From positions 1 to 55,702 of the IMG/VR virus record IMGVR_UViG_3300017917_001201: 55,702 bases of DNA. One strand, 5' to 3'. The notes under the pieces are model-generated. The model did not search any database, had not been told where the DNA came from, and was given only the letters and a program-made list of their open reading frames with translations. The stretch comes from a virus. The translations under genes were made by a program, and so were the position numbers. Positions 13,632 to 24,500 of the stretch are shown here, in pieces; positions within the stretch are counted from its first letter, which is position 1; each line of letters begins with the position of its first letter.

Positions 13632-14303
13632 ATGGAAGCCACATACATCGATCACATGGGCGACGATCTCACTGTCGTGAACGCCGCCCGCGTCTCGTTC
13701 TCAAAGAAGAGCGAATGGGACACATATTTCTGCTCTCCGGAAGGTGGCAATCTGCCATGCCTTTCCGAGAAGGACGCGAAGCTAATTGCCTATCTGGCGC
13801 GGCACCGTCACTGGACGCCGTTCGCCCACCCGCAGATCACGCTGCACATGAAAGCCCCGATCTTCATCCGGACCCAGTGCTTCAAGCACAAGGTCGGCTT
13901 CACGGAGAATGAGGTAAGCCGTCGATATGTCGACGACGCTCCTGAGTTCTATCACCCCATCTTCCGCAAGCGAGCAGAGAACAAGAAGCAGGGCTCGATG
14001 GATGAGTTCCCCGCTAACCATGAAGGCTGTGAAGCGGCATATCTGCTTGCACTCGACGCCTGCAAAAAGGTCTACAGCGGCCTGCTTAATGAGGGTGTGG
14101 CCCCCGAGCAGGCTCGCATGGTTCTGCCGCAGTCCATGTACACCGAATGGTATTGGACTGGATCGCTTGCCGCCTTCGCCAGATTCGTGAAGCAGCGCAC
14201 CGATCCTCACGCGCAATACGAGATTCAAGTGCTGGCAACGAAGGTGGCTGATGTCATTCAGCCCCTATTTCCGGTTTCGTGGGCCGCGCTGATGGCCGAC
14301 TGA
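13632..14303 (+). CDS. thyX: Flavin-dependent thymidylate synthase ThyX, 223 aa
   Basis: Makes dTMP from dUMP using FAD and methylene-tetrahydrofolate. The ThyX signature is present in a phage-type variant: residues 80-100 read R-T-Q-C-F-K-H-K then VGFTENEVSRRYV, with KHK in place of the usual RHR. Other family blocks are RHRHWTPFAHPQITLHMKAP and ARMVLPQSMYTEWYWTGSL, followed by HAQYEIQ. The family normally has 210-250 residues, so the gene is intact. GAGGAGA lies upstream of the ATG. The deaminase at 3681 and the purine dNTPases belong to the same nucleotide-supply theme. Confidence 0.92.
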   Translation: MEATYIDHMGDDLTVVNAARVSFSKKSEWDTYFCSPEGGNLPCLSEKDAKLIAYLARHRHWTPFAHPQITLHMKAPIFIRTQCFKHKVGFTENEVSRRYVDDAPEFYHPIFRKRAENKKQGSMDEFPANHEGCEAAYLLALDACKKVYSGLLNEGVAPEQARMVLPQSMYTEWYWTGSLAAFARFVKQRTDPHAQYEIQVLATKVADVIQPLFPVSWAALMAD

Positions 14304-14384
14304 TTAAGTTAAGCAAACTAGAAGGTTGTGATCGACATGGATATGATCGGGACCGTGGGTGCCTCCAGCCGTATGGAGGACGTT

Positions 14385-15254
14385 ATGGACAAGTTCGATT
14401 GGAATACGGCGATTGAGAAGTACCTCGACCGGCGGGCCAAACAGACTGGCGACGACTGGAAGAAGTACGAGGCGCAGGAGAGGGGCTATTGCCTGAGGCT
14501 GTCAAAGGCTATGGGCGACAGCCCTCTGCTCGAAGACATCGATGACGATGCGGTTCTGGAGATCACCGAGCGACTTCGTGAAGGTCGTAAGGCAGCAACC
14601 GTCAACCGGCATCTGGTTGTCTTGCGGCGCATCCTGCGGCTTGGCGTGAAGTGGAAGTGGTACGACAAGGTACCGGCTGACGTGGAGCTCCTCGAGGAGG
14701 AAACGCCGGAAAGGCGCTACCTGACCAAGGAGGAGGCGCGAAAGCTGATCTCAGAGTGCAAGGGCCAGCTTCGGGACAAGGTGATCGTGGCGCTCGGAAC
14801 GGGGCTTCGCGATGCCAACATCCGAGGACTGCGCTGGGACTGGTGTGACCTGAGCAACCGCTCGATCTGCATCCCCAAACATTTCATGAAGGGGAAGCGC
14901 GGAAAGAGGAATGACCTCCATATCCCGATGTCGGATGAGGTCTACGCGGTACTCAAGAAGATCAGTCGCCGGACTACCAAGCACCCCGAGCTCGTCTTCC
15001 CGTACGACGGAAAGGTGGTACATCGGTCTGGCACTGGCGCGTTTCGGCGCGCACGTGAGCGGGCTGGGGTTCCTTGGTGTAAGTGGCACACGCTTCGGCA
15101 CACATGGGCCAGCTGGAAGATTCAGGACAAAGTCCCGCCGACATTCATCCAGAGGATGGGCGGTTGGTCGAGTCCAAAAATGCTGGGAATTTACGCGCAC
15201 CTCGATGTCGAGCACATGCGCGAGTACCAGAACACGAACTTCCTGACTGGATAA
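14385..15254 (+). CDS. int: Tyrosine-recombinase integrase, 289 aa
   Basis: Site-specific integrase. The core-binding domain (about 1-100) contains EKYLDRRAKQ and VNRHLVVLRRILRLGVK. The catalytic domain has Arg142 (GTGLRDANIRGLRW), Lys near 169, H235-x-x-R238 (WHTLRHTW), Trp261 and the nucleophile Tyr270 (MLGIYAHLD). All active-site residues are present. The ATG at 14385 is preferred because GGAGG lies 5 bases upstream; the frame is open from a GTG at 14328 with no good ribosome site. The tRNA-Gly fragment at 15342 lies 90 bases downstream and is the likely attP, so the phage can probably lysogenise. Confidence 0.92.
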   Translation: MDKFDWNTAIEKYLDRRAKQTGDDWKKYEAQERGYCLRLSKAMGDSPLLEDIDDDAVLEITERLREGRKAATVNRHLVVLRRILRLGVKWKWYDKVPADVELLEEETPERRYLTKEEARKLISECKGQLRDKVIVALGTGLRDANIRGLRWDWCDLSNRSICIPKHFMKGKRGKRNDLHIPMSDEVYAVLKKISRRTTKHPELVFPYDGKVVHRSGTGAFRRARERAGVPWCKWHTLRHTWASWKIQDKVPPTFIQRMGGWSSPKMLGIYAHLDVEHMREYQNTNFLTG

Positions 15255-15268
15255 GGTTGTGCTCTAGC

Positions 15269-15302
15269 AAAAGGGGGCTGTCTCTCGACAACCCCCCTTT
15301 GT
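15269..15302. terminator. Bidirectional intrinsic terminator after integrase
   Basis: AAAAGGGGG-c-TGTC and GACA-a-CCCCCCTTTT form a stem around TCTC, with T-runs on both strands. It ends the rightward integrase operon and may also stop leftward late transcripts coming through attP. Confidence 0.75.
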
Positions 15303-15341
15303 GTGACACGCTACTGGTAGAAGATAGCGTAAGTTATTGAT

Positions 15342-15388
15342 TGGAGCGGGTAACGAGGCTCGAACTCGTGACCTCGACCTTGGCAAGG
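15342..15388 (-). other. attP: Likely attP: 3' half of a tRNA-Gly(GCC) gene
   Basis: Read on the minus strand, the segment matches a tRNA from the anticodon loop to the end. It has the loop TTGCCAA with anticodon GCC, a variable region GAGGTC, T-arm ACGAG-TTCGAGC-CTCGT, acceptor strand TACCCGC, discriminator T and CCA. The 5' half of a tRNA is absent: upstream sequence has no D-arm and no GCGGGTA acceptor. Integrases of this type recombine inside tRNA genes at the anticodon or T-loop and carry the 3' half to rebuild the gene, so this is the expected attachment core. The anticodon-arm sequence resembles alphaproteobacterial tRNA-Gly(GCC). Confidence 0.85.
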
Positions 15389-15434
15389 TTGGAGGCACCC
15401 ACTACGAGACGAATAATCGTTACCGCTCAACAAC

Positions 15435-15468
15435 TTGCATCACATCAACTTGATGTGCAGTTATGCAA
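15435..15468. repeat. Nested inverted repeat beside attP
   Basis: CACATCAA-C-TTGATGTG (15441-15457) lies inside TTGCAT (15435-15440) and ATGCAA (15463-15468). It is probably a protein-binding site such as an integrase arm site or operator, or part of the late-operon end. The rest of the gap from 15255 to 15529 holds the terminator, attP and a short inverted repeat ACGCTA/TAGCGT near 15308-15331; no gene is seen. Confidence 0.5.
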
Positions 15469-15529
15469 CCCTGTTGGCAGCGGCATCCTAATCTGTCGCC
15501 AACCTTTCCGCAATGTTCAGAGCACAACC

Positions 15530-18500
15530 TTACTCGCCGGACTTCTTGTAGTCGGCCAGCCTCTGGTTAAACTCAGCCATCAGCTGCTGGAGCTCTTCCG
15601 ATTTCAGGGCTACGTCTTCCTTTGACGCGTCGCCCTCGATCAGCTGCTTCCGCTCCTTCTTAAGGGCAGTGATGGTGCGCTCATAGTCGGCGGCATCCTC
15701 AGCGAACATGGCTGCAGGGTTGTCGCTCAGGTAGTCAGACGGATCGACACCATCCTCTTCCATACCCTTCAGCGTCCGCTGATAGCCGTTGACCTCACGC
15801 AGCCCCTCATAGAAGCGGGTGCTAACGGCGGCGGCTTCGTTCTTGTCACCGATCATGCGGCCCACAATCGGAATCTTGTAGTTCGGCAGGTCTTCACCAG
15901 TGACACCAGCCTTCGCGCTCGAGATGGCGTTCAGGACCGTACGGCCAGCGCCACCAGTCGCGGTTCCGATTACGAAGTCGACCTGATCACCGGTCGGGCT
16001 GAAGGTGCCGGGGACATACCCGTTCCCACCGAAGAACCGGTCAATGGCGATGGCGGTGTACTCACCGATCAAGCTGGCACCGTCACGTGTCCGGTCAGGG
16101 CCGGGGGTGGGGTCCAGACTGTTGAAGTCCTGCTGGTAGATCGGACGGCCCGCGAAGTCGCGGTTGGTCGCCAGCTGGATCACGGGGTCACCAAGCGTCG
16201 GAGACAGGGTCTCGGCCAGCGTGCCTCCATTGCCAATCGGGTTGAAGGCATCAGCAAACACACCGAGGAGCTCGGTCACCTCGCCCACAGCCGACTTGTT
16301 CCCCGACATGAAGAACTCGACAGCGCGGCGCGAGAAGGCAGGGATCGCGTGGTAGCCAAGCGGCATCGGGATCGCGAGGTACTTACCGTCACCGGTCGGG
16401 ATGACAAGGTTCTTGTCCTTCAGCCAGTCAGGGATTTCGTCGTCCCCAAAGTCGGCTGCGGCCAGAGCCATCGCCTGCACGAAGCCGAGCAGCAGACCAC
16501 CAGCAATGATCTTCTTGCCAGTGGGGCCGCTCAGCGTCTCGAGCATACGGGCTGAGCCCTGCACGCTTGCGTTGAAGAACGCGTACAGCATCCCCGCCTG
16601 AGTGCCCATTGCACCCTTGCGGTTGAAGTTGACGGTGATGTTCTTCGCGATGGACGCCGACTCTTCCTGCGACAAGCCCATGTCGCGAGCAGCCTTATAG
16701 GCCGACAGGCGGACAGAGTTTTCGATAGCCTCGTTGAAGTCAGACAGCCAGTCGAACACGGGCTTGCCGGTCTTGCTCCATGCCTCAGCGGTCTTGCCGG
16801 GATTGAGGGCGCTCTCGATTGACTCTGCACGCTCGCTCGAGTTGCGGAACATGTCGCGGAAGCCCGTCTTGCCACCGGCAAGCTCGAACTCCTCGGCCAG
16901 CTTCGCCCAATCTGAGGTGGCAGTGCCACCCTTGCGCTCGGTGCGAAGGTCTCCGTACATGCCCCATCCAGCCGACAGCACGTTGCGGACCACCTCAGCC
17001 TTCTTGTTGGCGAGCGGCGTGTTCGACAGGTTGATGGCGGCACCAGAGATATCGCGCATCAGGTTGTAGAGGCCGAATGCGGGGTTGTACTGGGTGTTGA
17101 TCGCGGCGAAGTAGCGGGTGCCCTTCGCGACGATGTTCATCAGCCCGCCGATCTGTGCGGTGTCGAGGTTCTTAAGCGACGCAACTGTGCGTGCTGCACG
17201 TGGATTGCGGCTGTTGAAGATGATGAACCGGTCCTCGCCGTCGATGCGGGTCGCCATCACATTCGGCAGCGAGCCAACGCGGACGTTCGGACGCACGACC
17301 AGACGGCCAGTGCGCGGATCGATGAACCGCTCAACCGGAGCGCCCATGATGTTCTGGGCATCCATCGGGTCAACGCCGAAGTCGACCAGCTTCTTAACGG
17401 CCTTCTCAACGGTGTCCGACTTGGGATCGATAACGAACCAGAAGCTATCGTTTGGGTTCTGCAGTGCCAAACGGACCATCGCATTGCCGACGATGTTGCG
17501 CTCACCACGGGTGATGGCGCGCTCACGCTGCATTGCAACATTTGCGAGGATGTCGACGACGCTGCGATCAGAGCCCATGGCGCGGCGGCTCGAGGAGCCA
17601 CGGATCGACAGACCCTGACCACCAGAACCAGCCATTTCTTCCTCGAAGCCCTCGCGCTGCAGCGGCACATACGACTTGTAGGTCGCATTCCACGTGTCGA
17701 TGGTGTCCTGCGTCTCGAGCCCGTACTCGACCAGCATCTTCTGAGTGTTGGCAATGATCGAGTCGACACGCTTTGCCAGCTTCTCCAGCTGGAGACGACG
17801 GGCGTTCGGCAGTGCCGACATGTAGGCATCGACATCGGCGTCGTACACGCCAGAGCCGCCATCTTGCATATCCGGATTCACCTTCCGGATTTGCGCGTTA
17901 CGCTCCTTGGCGTGGCGCATGTGCAGGAACTTGTCGAACATGTCGAGGCCGATGCCCTTGGACGACATGTCTTCGATCAGCGGGTTCAGTTCGCGCTCAA
18001 CGAAGTCCTTAGCGCGCTTGGCGGCGCGTCCGTGGTAGAGCTCTTCGGCGCGGTAGACATTTGCGTCCTCACCGATCTGCTTGCCCGACTTCTCGATGCT
18101 CGCCTGCAGGCGCTTCACATCGACCAGCTTGTCCTGCAGCTGATAGATCACATCGTCCATCGTGCTTGGCTCAGGGCCACCGAAGTACAGGTTGTCCATC
18201 GCAAAGCGCGGCGCAGCGCGCATCGGGGTTGCGTTGGGCGTACCGGTCGGAACCGAGCGACGCTTCGAGTTAAGGATGCGGTCATCGGTGCGGCTGAAGG
18301 TGCCACGGTTGTTGACCGACTTCACAGCAGCCGGATCGAACACAACGATCTCGCGACCACCACCACGCGCTTCAAGGATCACGCCGTCATGGCCCTTCGC
18401 CTTGAGCTCAGCGGTGAACGCATCAGCAGCCTTGCGGCCACCGTTACGCATCCGCGTCTTGTCCTCCATCGTCGCGTAGAACGGGTTCTCGAGGCGCGCA

Positions 18501-21500
18501 TAGAGCGGCAGCACGTTAGCGCCGGTCTTGTTGCGCTGCTTCAGGTTCGCATAGGTGTTGGCGATGAACGGCTCGTCAGTCAGGTATACGCCGGTACCGA
18601 GATAGCCGGTGTCCTTGCGGTTCGGGTTGTTAAGGTCGAACCGGTCGATGTTGTCGCCAGTGCCATGGAACAGCATCTGCGGATTGCCGTTGTCATCGAC
18701 AAGCACAGACTTGCCAAACCACTCGCGGAACTCGGGCGTCGATGTGCGGCGCGAGAACTGCGTGCCATTAGCGGCAGCGGTCTGGCGCGATACGGCCTCG
18801 TCGTAGTCAGTGACGGTCTCGCCTTCACCGCTCTCGTAGATGCCAGTGCGGTTTTCGTCGTACGCCATGAAGACAACGTCAGGCTCGCCGTTGTTGAAGG
18901 CGGCGAACGTCTTCTTGCTCCAGTCCTCTGGGGCATACTCGTCGTTCCACGTCATCCGGCTGACAGCACGGAACTTGGAAACCGAGTAGATCGTCGGTAG
19001 GACGGTGTCGAAGGCGTCGAGACGGCGACCGCCAAGGGCTACAGCCATGCGGATCATCGAGTAGGCGACGCCCTGCTCAGTCGACTTGGGCGACTTGAAC
19101 GCACTGACGATGTCATCGCCCTTCAGGGCGAAGCCAGCCAGTCCATCGTTGGTGACGAACAGGCGCATCCCAGCGTACTCTTCCTGCGGGTACACGTAGA
19201 CAGAAGCGCCAAACGGATTGTCGGCCTTCGAGTCGTTGATCAGGCGCGAGTAGAGGCGGGCCGAAGCAGCGCCGGTCGTCAGTTCGTGGAAGTCAGGTGC
19301 AGAGATGCCAAGCTCGGTCAGAGCCGATTTGACAGAATCTGCGTGCGAGTATGTAGCCGCAACCGGAACGCGTCCGGTTACAGAGTCCGCAAGTACGCCT
19401 CCGCGTCGGCGTCCGACATTCCCTTCGCCAGCAAGTCCTTCTTCAACTCGAGGAGTGCTGGGGAAGTCACGCGCCAGCCGGTCTGCGATTCGCTCGGGGC
19501 GGGCTGAGTACTGGACTGTGTCGCCAGAAACTCGGCTATTGCCTCGTCCTGCTCCTCCTGCGCCGACGTCGGAACCACGTCCAGCGTCGACTCGAGCGAG
19601 GGCTTCTTGGATTCGCTCTGCCCCGACGCCTGCATTGCGGGCGACGAGGACTGCGGCGTTTGCGTAATCGGGAGCGTTGTCGTCTTCATAGCCCTTTTCC
19701 ACCTCATCAGCTTTGGCGGCTTCATAGAGGCGCTTCTCAGGATACCAGAGTAGCGCCTGCAGGTCTGCCATTGTCAGTTTGGGATAGCTCTTCTGCAGGG
19801 TCTTCAGTGCAGTGCCGAATACCTTGCGGATGAACTTCCGCTCATTTGCCCCAGCAGGGGCCTCCTTCTGACCGTCAAGGTACTTGGCAAGACCATTGCC
19901 AGCCTTACGGATCGAGTCGCCAATACCGACGTGCTTGGCATTGCCCTTCGGAGCGCCAAGAACGGTCTTCAGGAAGTCACCGTTACCAACAGCGATCTCG
20001 TTAATCTTTGATCGCGCAGCCGGTTTAATGGATGCTTTATTTATAGCAACTGCAATTTCATCGATATCCCCAGTAGAGACATCGATCTTAATAACGTCGC
20101 TCAGTGTTTTCTTGTCGGATTCGTTCAGACCGCCGATCAGCGACTGCAGACGCTCACGCGACTTGTCGATGTTCACCTGATCGATCTGGATGAGGTTGCC
20201 ATTCCAGCGACCCCACGTCCGCATCAGCCAGCGATCCATGGTCAGCTGGTCGAAGTTGCCGTACAGGTTTGCGAAGAAGCCGTTACCGATCTTCGGGCCG
20301 AGGATGGCGGCACCAAAGACCTCTTCGTTCTTGCCTTCACCACTGATGGACATGCCGGTCTTGGCCTCGATCTCCTTGACCGTGGCCTTTGTGGTCATGA
20401 ACCGCTCGAGCTCCTCAAAGCCCATGCGATCCATCATGGTGTTGAACAGCGCGAGGCTGTTGTTGATGGCGTCTGACGCCGTGCCGATGCCGATATTGTT
20501 CGGCATGACACCAGTGTTCTTGTAGGTGCTGTACGCCTTCTCGGCCAACTCGAAGTTCGGGTTGACCTTCAGGCCGTTCGAGGTAACGGCGAGCGCCCAC
20601 ACAAAGGCGAACTTGCTGCGCGGATCGGTGGCGATCTCAGGGTGGACGGTGCTCAGAACCGCCAGAGCCTTCGACACCTTCTCGTCGTACCAGCCGACAG
20701 CGTTGGCGTTGTCCTTCAGGGCAAACTCGGCATCGTTGACGACGGACTTGCTCAGGTACTTCAGCAGCTTCTCGGACTCGAAGTCAGTGACGTCGATCTC
20801 GGCGCTCTCAAGAGACGGCTTGATGCGGTTCTGGATGAACGTCTTGAGATCGCGACCCGTCTTGAACGTGCGCTTCTCAAGCATCTGGAACGTACGCTCA
20901 AGCGAAGCCATGTTGCGGGTGCGAGCAGAGAACTGCACCGGCTCCTGCTCACCGGCAATGTCGGCCTCGCCAACACGCTCACTGACCCGACCGCTGGCAA
21001 CATCACGCCACAGTTTGGTGGTGCTGGTGAAGCCAAGGCCCTTGATGCCGTTGCGGACACCTTCGAGTAGCTGAGTGAAGAGGTCGTACGCCTTCGAGAA
21101 CTGAGCAGCCAGACCCTTGCGCGACGCGCCATAGCGGATTGCGTCGTTCATGTAGCCGAAGACATAGGCCTGCAGTTCGGTGAGGCTGTCCTCCATCGGG
21201 CCATAGCCAGACCACTGGCGCATAGAGCCATCGGCATTCTGGAAGATCGCATCGCCCTTCATCACATCCCACACCGACTCCTCAAAGCGCGGGTGCTGGG
21301 TGTTCTTGAACAGGCGCTGCAGGCTCGGGTGGATATCCTCGAGCGTCATGCCGTCCTTGAATGACGAGTTCAGCAGAGCGAAGGTCTTCGGGTCAGCCGT
21401 CTGAAGCACGCGCTGCATGGCGTGGAATACTTCATGCGCGGCAGTCTCAGTGAAGACACCAGCCCATTCAGAAGCCAGTGACAGCTTAATAACGCCAGCG

Positions 21501-24500
21501 AAGCCGTCACCGCCAAGCGGAAGGGGCTGGAAGCTGCCCTGCACCTTTTCGCCGGTCTTCGGGTCGTTGAGGTTCGGGAAGAACTGGATGTCGAGGTTCA
21601 GGCGCGACTTGACGATCTTGCTCGCCACATCGGCCATGCGGAACGCGGCCACAGCCTCATTCGCGCTCATCGACTTGTTGTCGAGCAGTGACTCGACGCG
21701 AGCGGCAGCAACGCGACCCAGCTGACCACGGGCCTTCAGCTTGCTGATGGCGTCATCGATGATCGACTTAGCCTCCTCCGCCGACATGGTGTTGTCGGTC
21801 TTCGGCTCGGCCTTGGTCGCAGTCTTGGTCTCACGCTTCGAGTAGTAGCGCGGGTCTTCGTTGCGGATTTCGTCGGCAATATCGTTGCCCACGTTATCGC
21901 GCTGCTCTTCGATGGCGTCCTCGATGGCCGACATCGCTTCGTAGTGCTTATCCTCGCGGTCGGCGTCCTTGATGCGCTCGTCGATGTCCATGTAGGCGTC
22001 TTCGTCGATCAAGCCTTCCTTGATCAACGCCTTCGCCAGCTTGCGCGCCTCAGAGGTGTTCTCGGTTTCCTGAATGCGCTCGATAGCATCATCGAAACGC
22101 TGATTGTGTTCAGCCATGCGCGGATGATCTTCAACATCCAGCATGTCCTCTTCAGCCACATCTGGCTGTTCATCCTTAGCGACAGGCGCAGCCTCTTGCG
22201 CGGGCTCGGCCTCAACCTTCGGAGCAGCCAGCTGCTTCGCAGCCTTCGACACACTGTCGATGGCGCGCTGGTTATCGGCGGGCGTGGGTGCGGGAGGAGC
22301 CCCGACATCGCCTCCGATGTACGGCATTTCCTCGACCGGCTGCTGCTGCGCGTCCATGGTGCCCATGTACTGCAGGTCCGGCTCTGCCATGCGCTCAGCC
22401 GGAAGACCAGCGAACGGCGTCTCAGTCATCGACCGGCTCGAGGTGCGGTCAATCGAGTTGCGCGGACCAGCCATCTCCGTGCCGACACCAGCCTTAAGGC
22501 TGCGCTGATCGCCAACAAAGTCCTGCGTCATGCGCGGCGAACCACGGACGACACGGCCAATGAGTGCGGTAGCCGGAACCTCTTCCGAGATCGTGACAGG
22601 CTGGCCGTTGATTACCTCAGTCGGGCTGTCGTACTGGATGCGGAAGAAGCCGGGACGCTCAGTCGACTCGGTGATGGTGGCGGGCGTGCCGCCAAGCTGC
22701 TCACCGTACTTGGCGGGATCGAGGAAGAACTGATCCTGCGGCTCAGGTGCGTTCGGACGCAGGTCTTCGCGCTGACCGCCAGTGAATGTCTGCTGCTCGT
22801 AGCGGCGCTGACGGGCATCAGCGAGACGGAATGCCTGATCGGCTTCACGTTCGCGCTGAACTTCCTCAGCAACCTGATCCTGCGTCATGACAACGCTGCC
22901 GTCGCCACCACGCTCAGGGCGGGCAACGAAGGTCTGACCCTGCTGAGTCACGGGACGGTAGCCAGCGATGGCACCACGTAGGGCCTCGAGCGACTGCTTG
23001 CCAGACATGGCGGGCATACCGTTCTCGCCAACGGTAACGGCGTCACGCATGGCCGAGAGCACGGGGCTCTCAGAGATCACCTCATCGTCAAACTGCGAGA
23101 GCTCGTTGACGATGGCGGTGCGGGTCTGCGACAGCGGGGTCTTGCCGCCAATGATGGGGGCGATCTTCGGAACAACCAGCGACTCGGCGCGACGAGCTTC
23201 CTCACCGTTGTACACACGAGCGATTTGCTCGGCCTTTGTGTCAGGATCGACAGGCTGATCAAGGATGCCAGAGATGCGCGGGTCTTCAGCATTCTGCTGA
23301 GCCGACTCGAGAACCTGACGATGAGTGAGATTCAGCCCCTTAACGCGCAGCGGAGTGTCATTGCTCGCATTGTCGATGTCGAAACGCTGCGGCGACGGCA
23401 GGGACATCGGGCCTTCAGGCGCACGGTTCTCGGGGATTGAGGTGCGAAGCGCGGTCTCGAGCTCGGGGGTGGCAATGTTGTCAGCCGATCCGGTGACTTC
23501 AGGGGCTGCAGGAGAAATGGCACCCGTGACAGCGCCAATCGGGCCGGACGCAATAGCGGCCTGAGCGACCGACTGGCCGACACCTTCACCAAGGCGCTGG
23601 TCAGGGTCAATAGAGCGAATGCCGATATTAGAGGCCAGCTGACCGCCGCCCTCCTCCAACACTTCCTGACCAGCCTCGCCAACGCCAGTCGAAACGGCGC
23701 GACCGACGCGAGTCTTCCCGACAGCAGCGCCGATGGCGGTCTTCTCTGCAGTCGGCATGTACTTATTAGTGATGACGGAGATAGCAGCCGAAGCAGCGCC
23801 GACCTTGCGGCCAACGTTGCGAGCGAGCGCCTCGCGTGCCTCATCAACACTGAGGCCTTCATCAAGGTATGCGCCGAAGTCAGGGTCGGCCTGCAGCTTC
23901 TCGATGGGCAGGGCCATGACGCGGTCGAATGCGTCGCCGCCAACATCAGCGCCCTGCATGACAGCGCCAGTACCAACGACTGCTCGAGTGCCAGCCTTCC
24001 GTGCGACCTTGGCAGCAGCCTCAGTTGACGCACCCTTGGCAAGCGCACGACGGCCAGCGGCCTTCGCAGTGCCACGGCCAATCGCGCTCAACCCGAGCAA
24101 GTTAGGAATCTGCTCAGCGATCATCGGCAGTGCGACGTCGCCGGGGCTGTTCACGATCTCGCGAACGGTTCCACTGATTTCCGCAGCCATGCCCTTGGCG
24201 AAGCCAGATGCGCCTCCAGTGTCTGCGCGACGACCGGCATCAGCAACGCGGCGGCCTGAATCCTCGCGACGCTGACGACCGCCAGTGGTTTCGAGGGCAT
24301 CAGCGACGTGCGTCTTCACCCACTTGTCGAGGGTGGAAAGGGCGTTGTCCTGATCAGCACCAGCAAGCTTGGCAACATCGCCCGCCGTACCAAGGACGAG
24401 GTTCGACAGCCCTCGCACACCACCAGCAACGAAGTTGCGTGCAGTGTCCAGTGCGCCGGGGTCGTTCTTGTCAGCATAATCGGTGCCGGTACGGCGGACG

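Noticed and set aside
15342-15430. A complete tRNA-Gly gene
   Set aside because: Only the 3' half is present. Upstream in tRNA sense there is no D-arm and no matching 5' acceptor strand, and the nearest GCGG would put the anticodon nine bases too far away.
19378-19725. A 115-residue leftward ORF in another frame inside the giant gene
   Set aside because: Its end reads like a protein, but the main frame is continuous through it with typical linker sequence, no ribosome site was found, and long shadow frames are common in this GC-rich gene.
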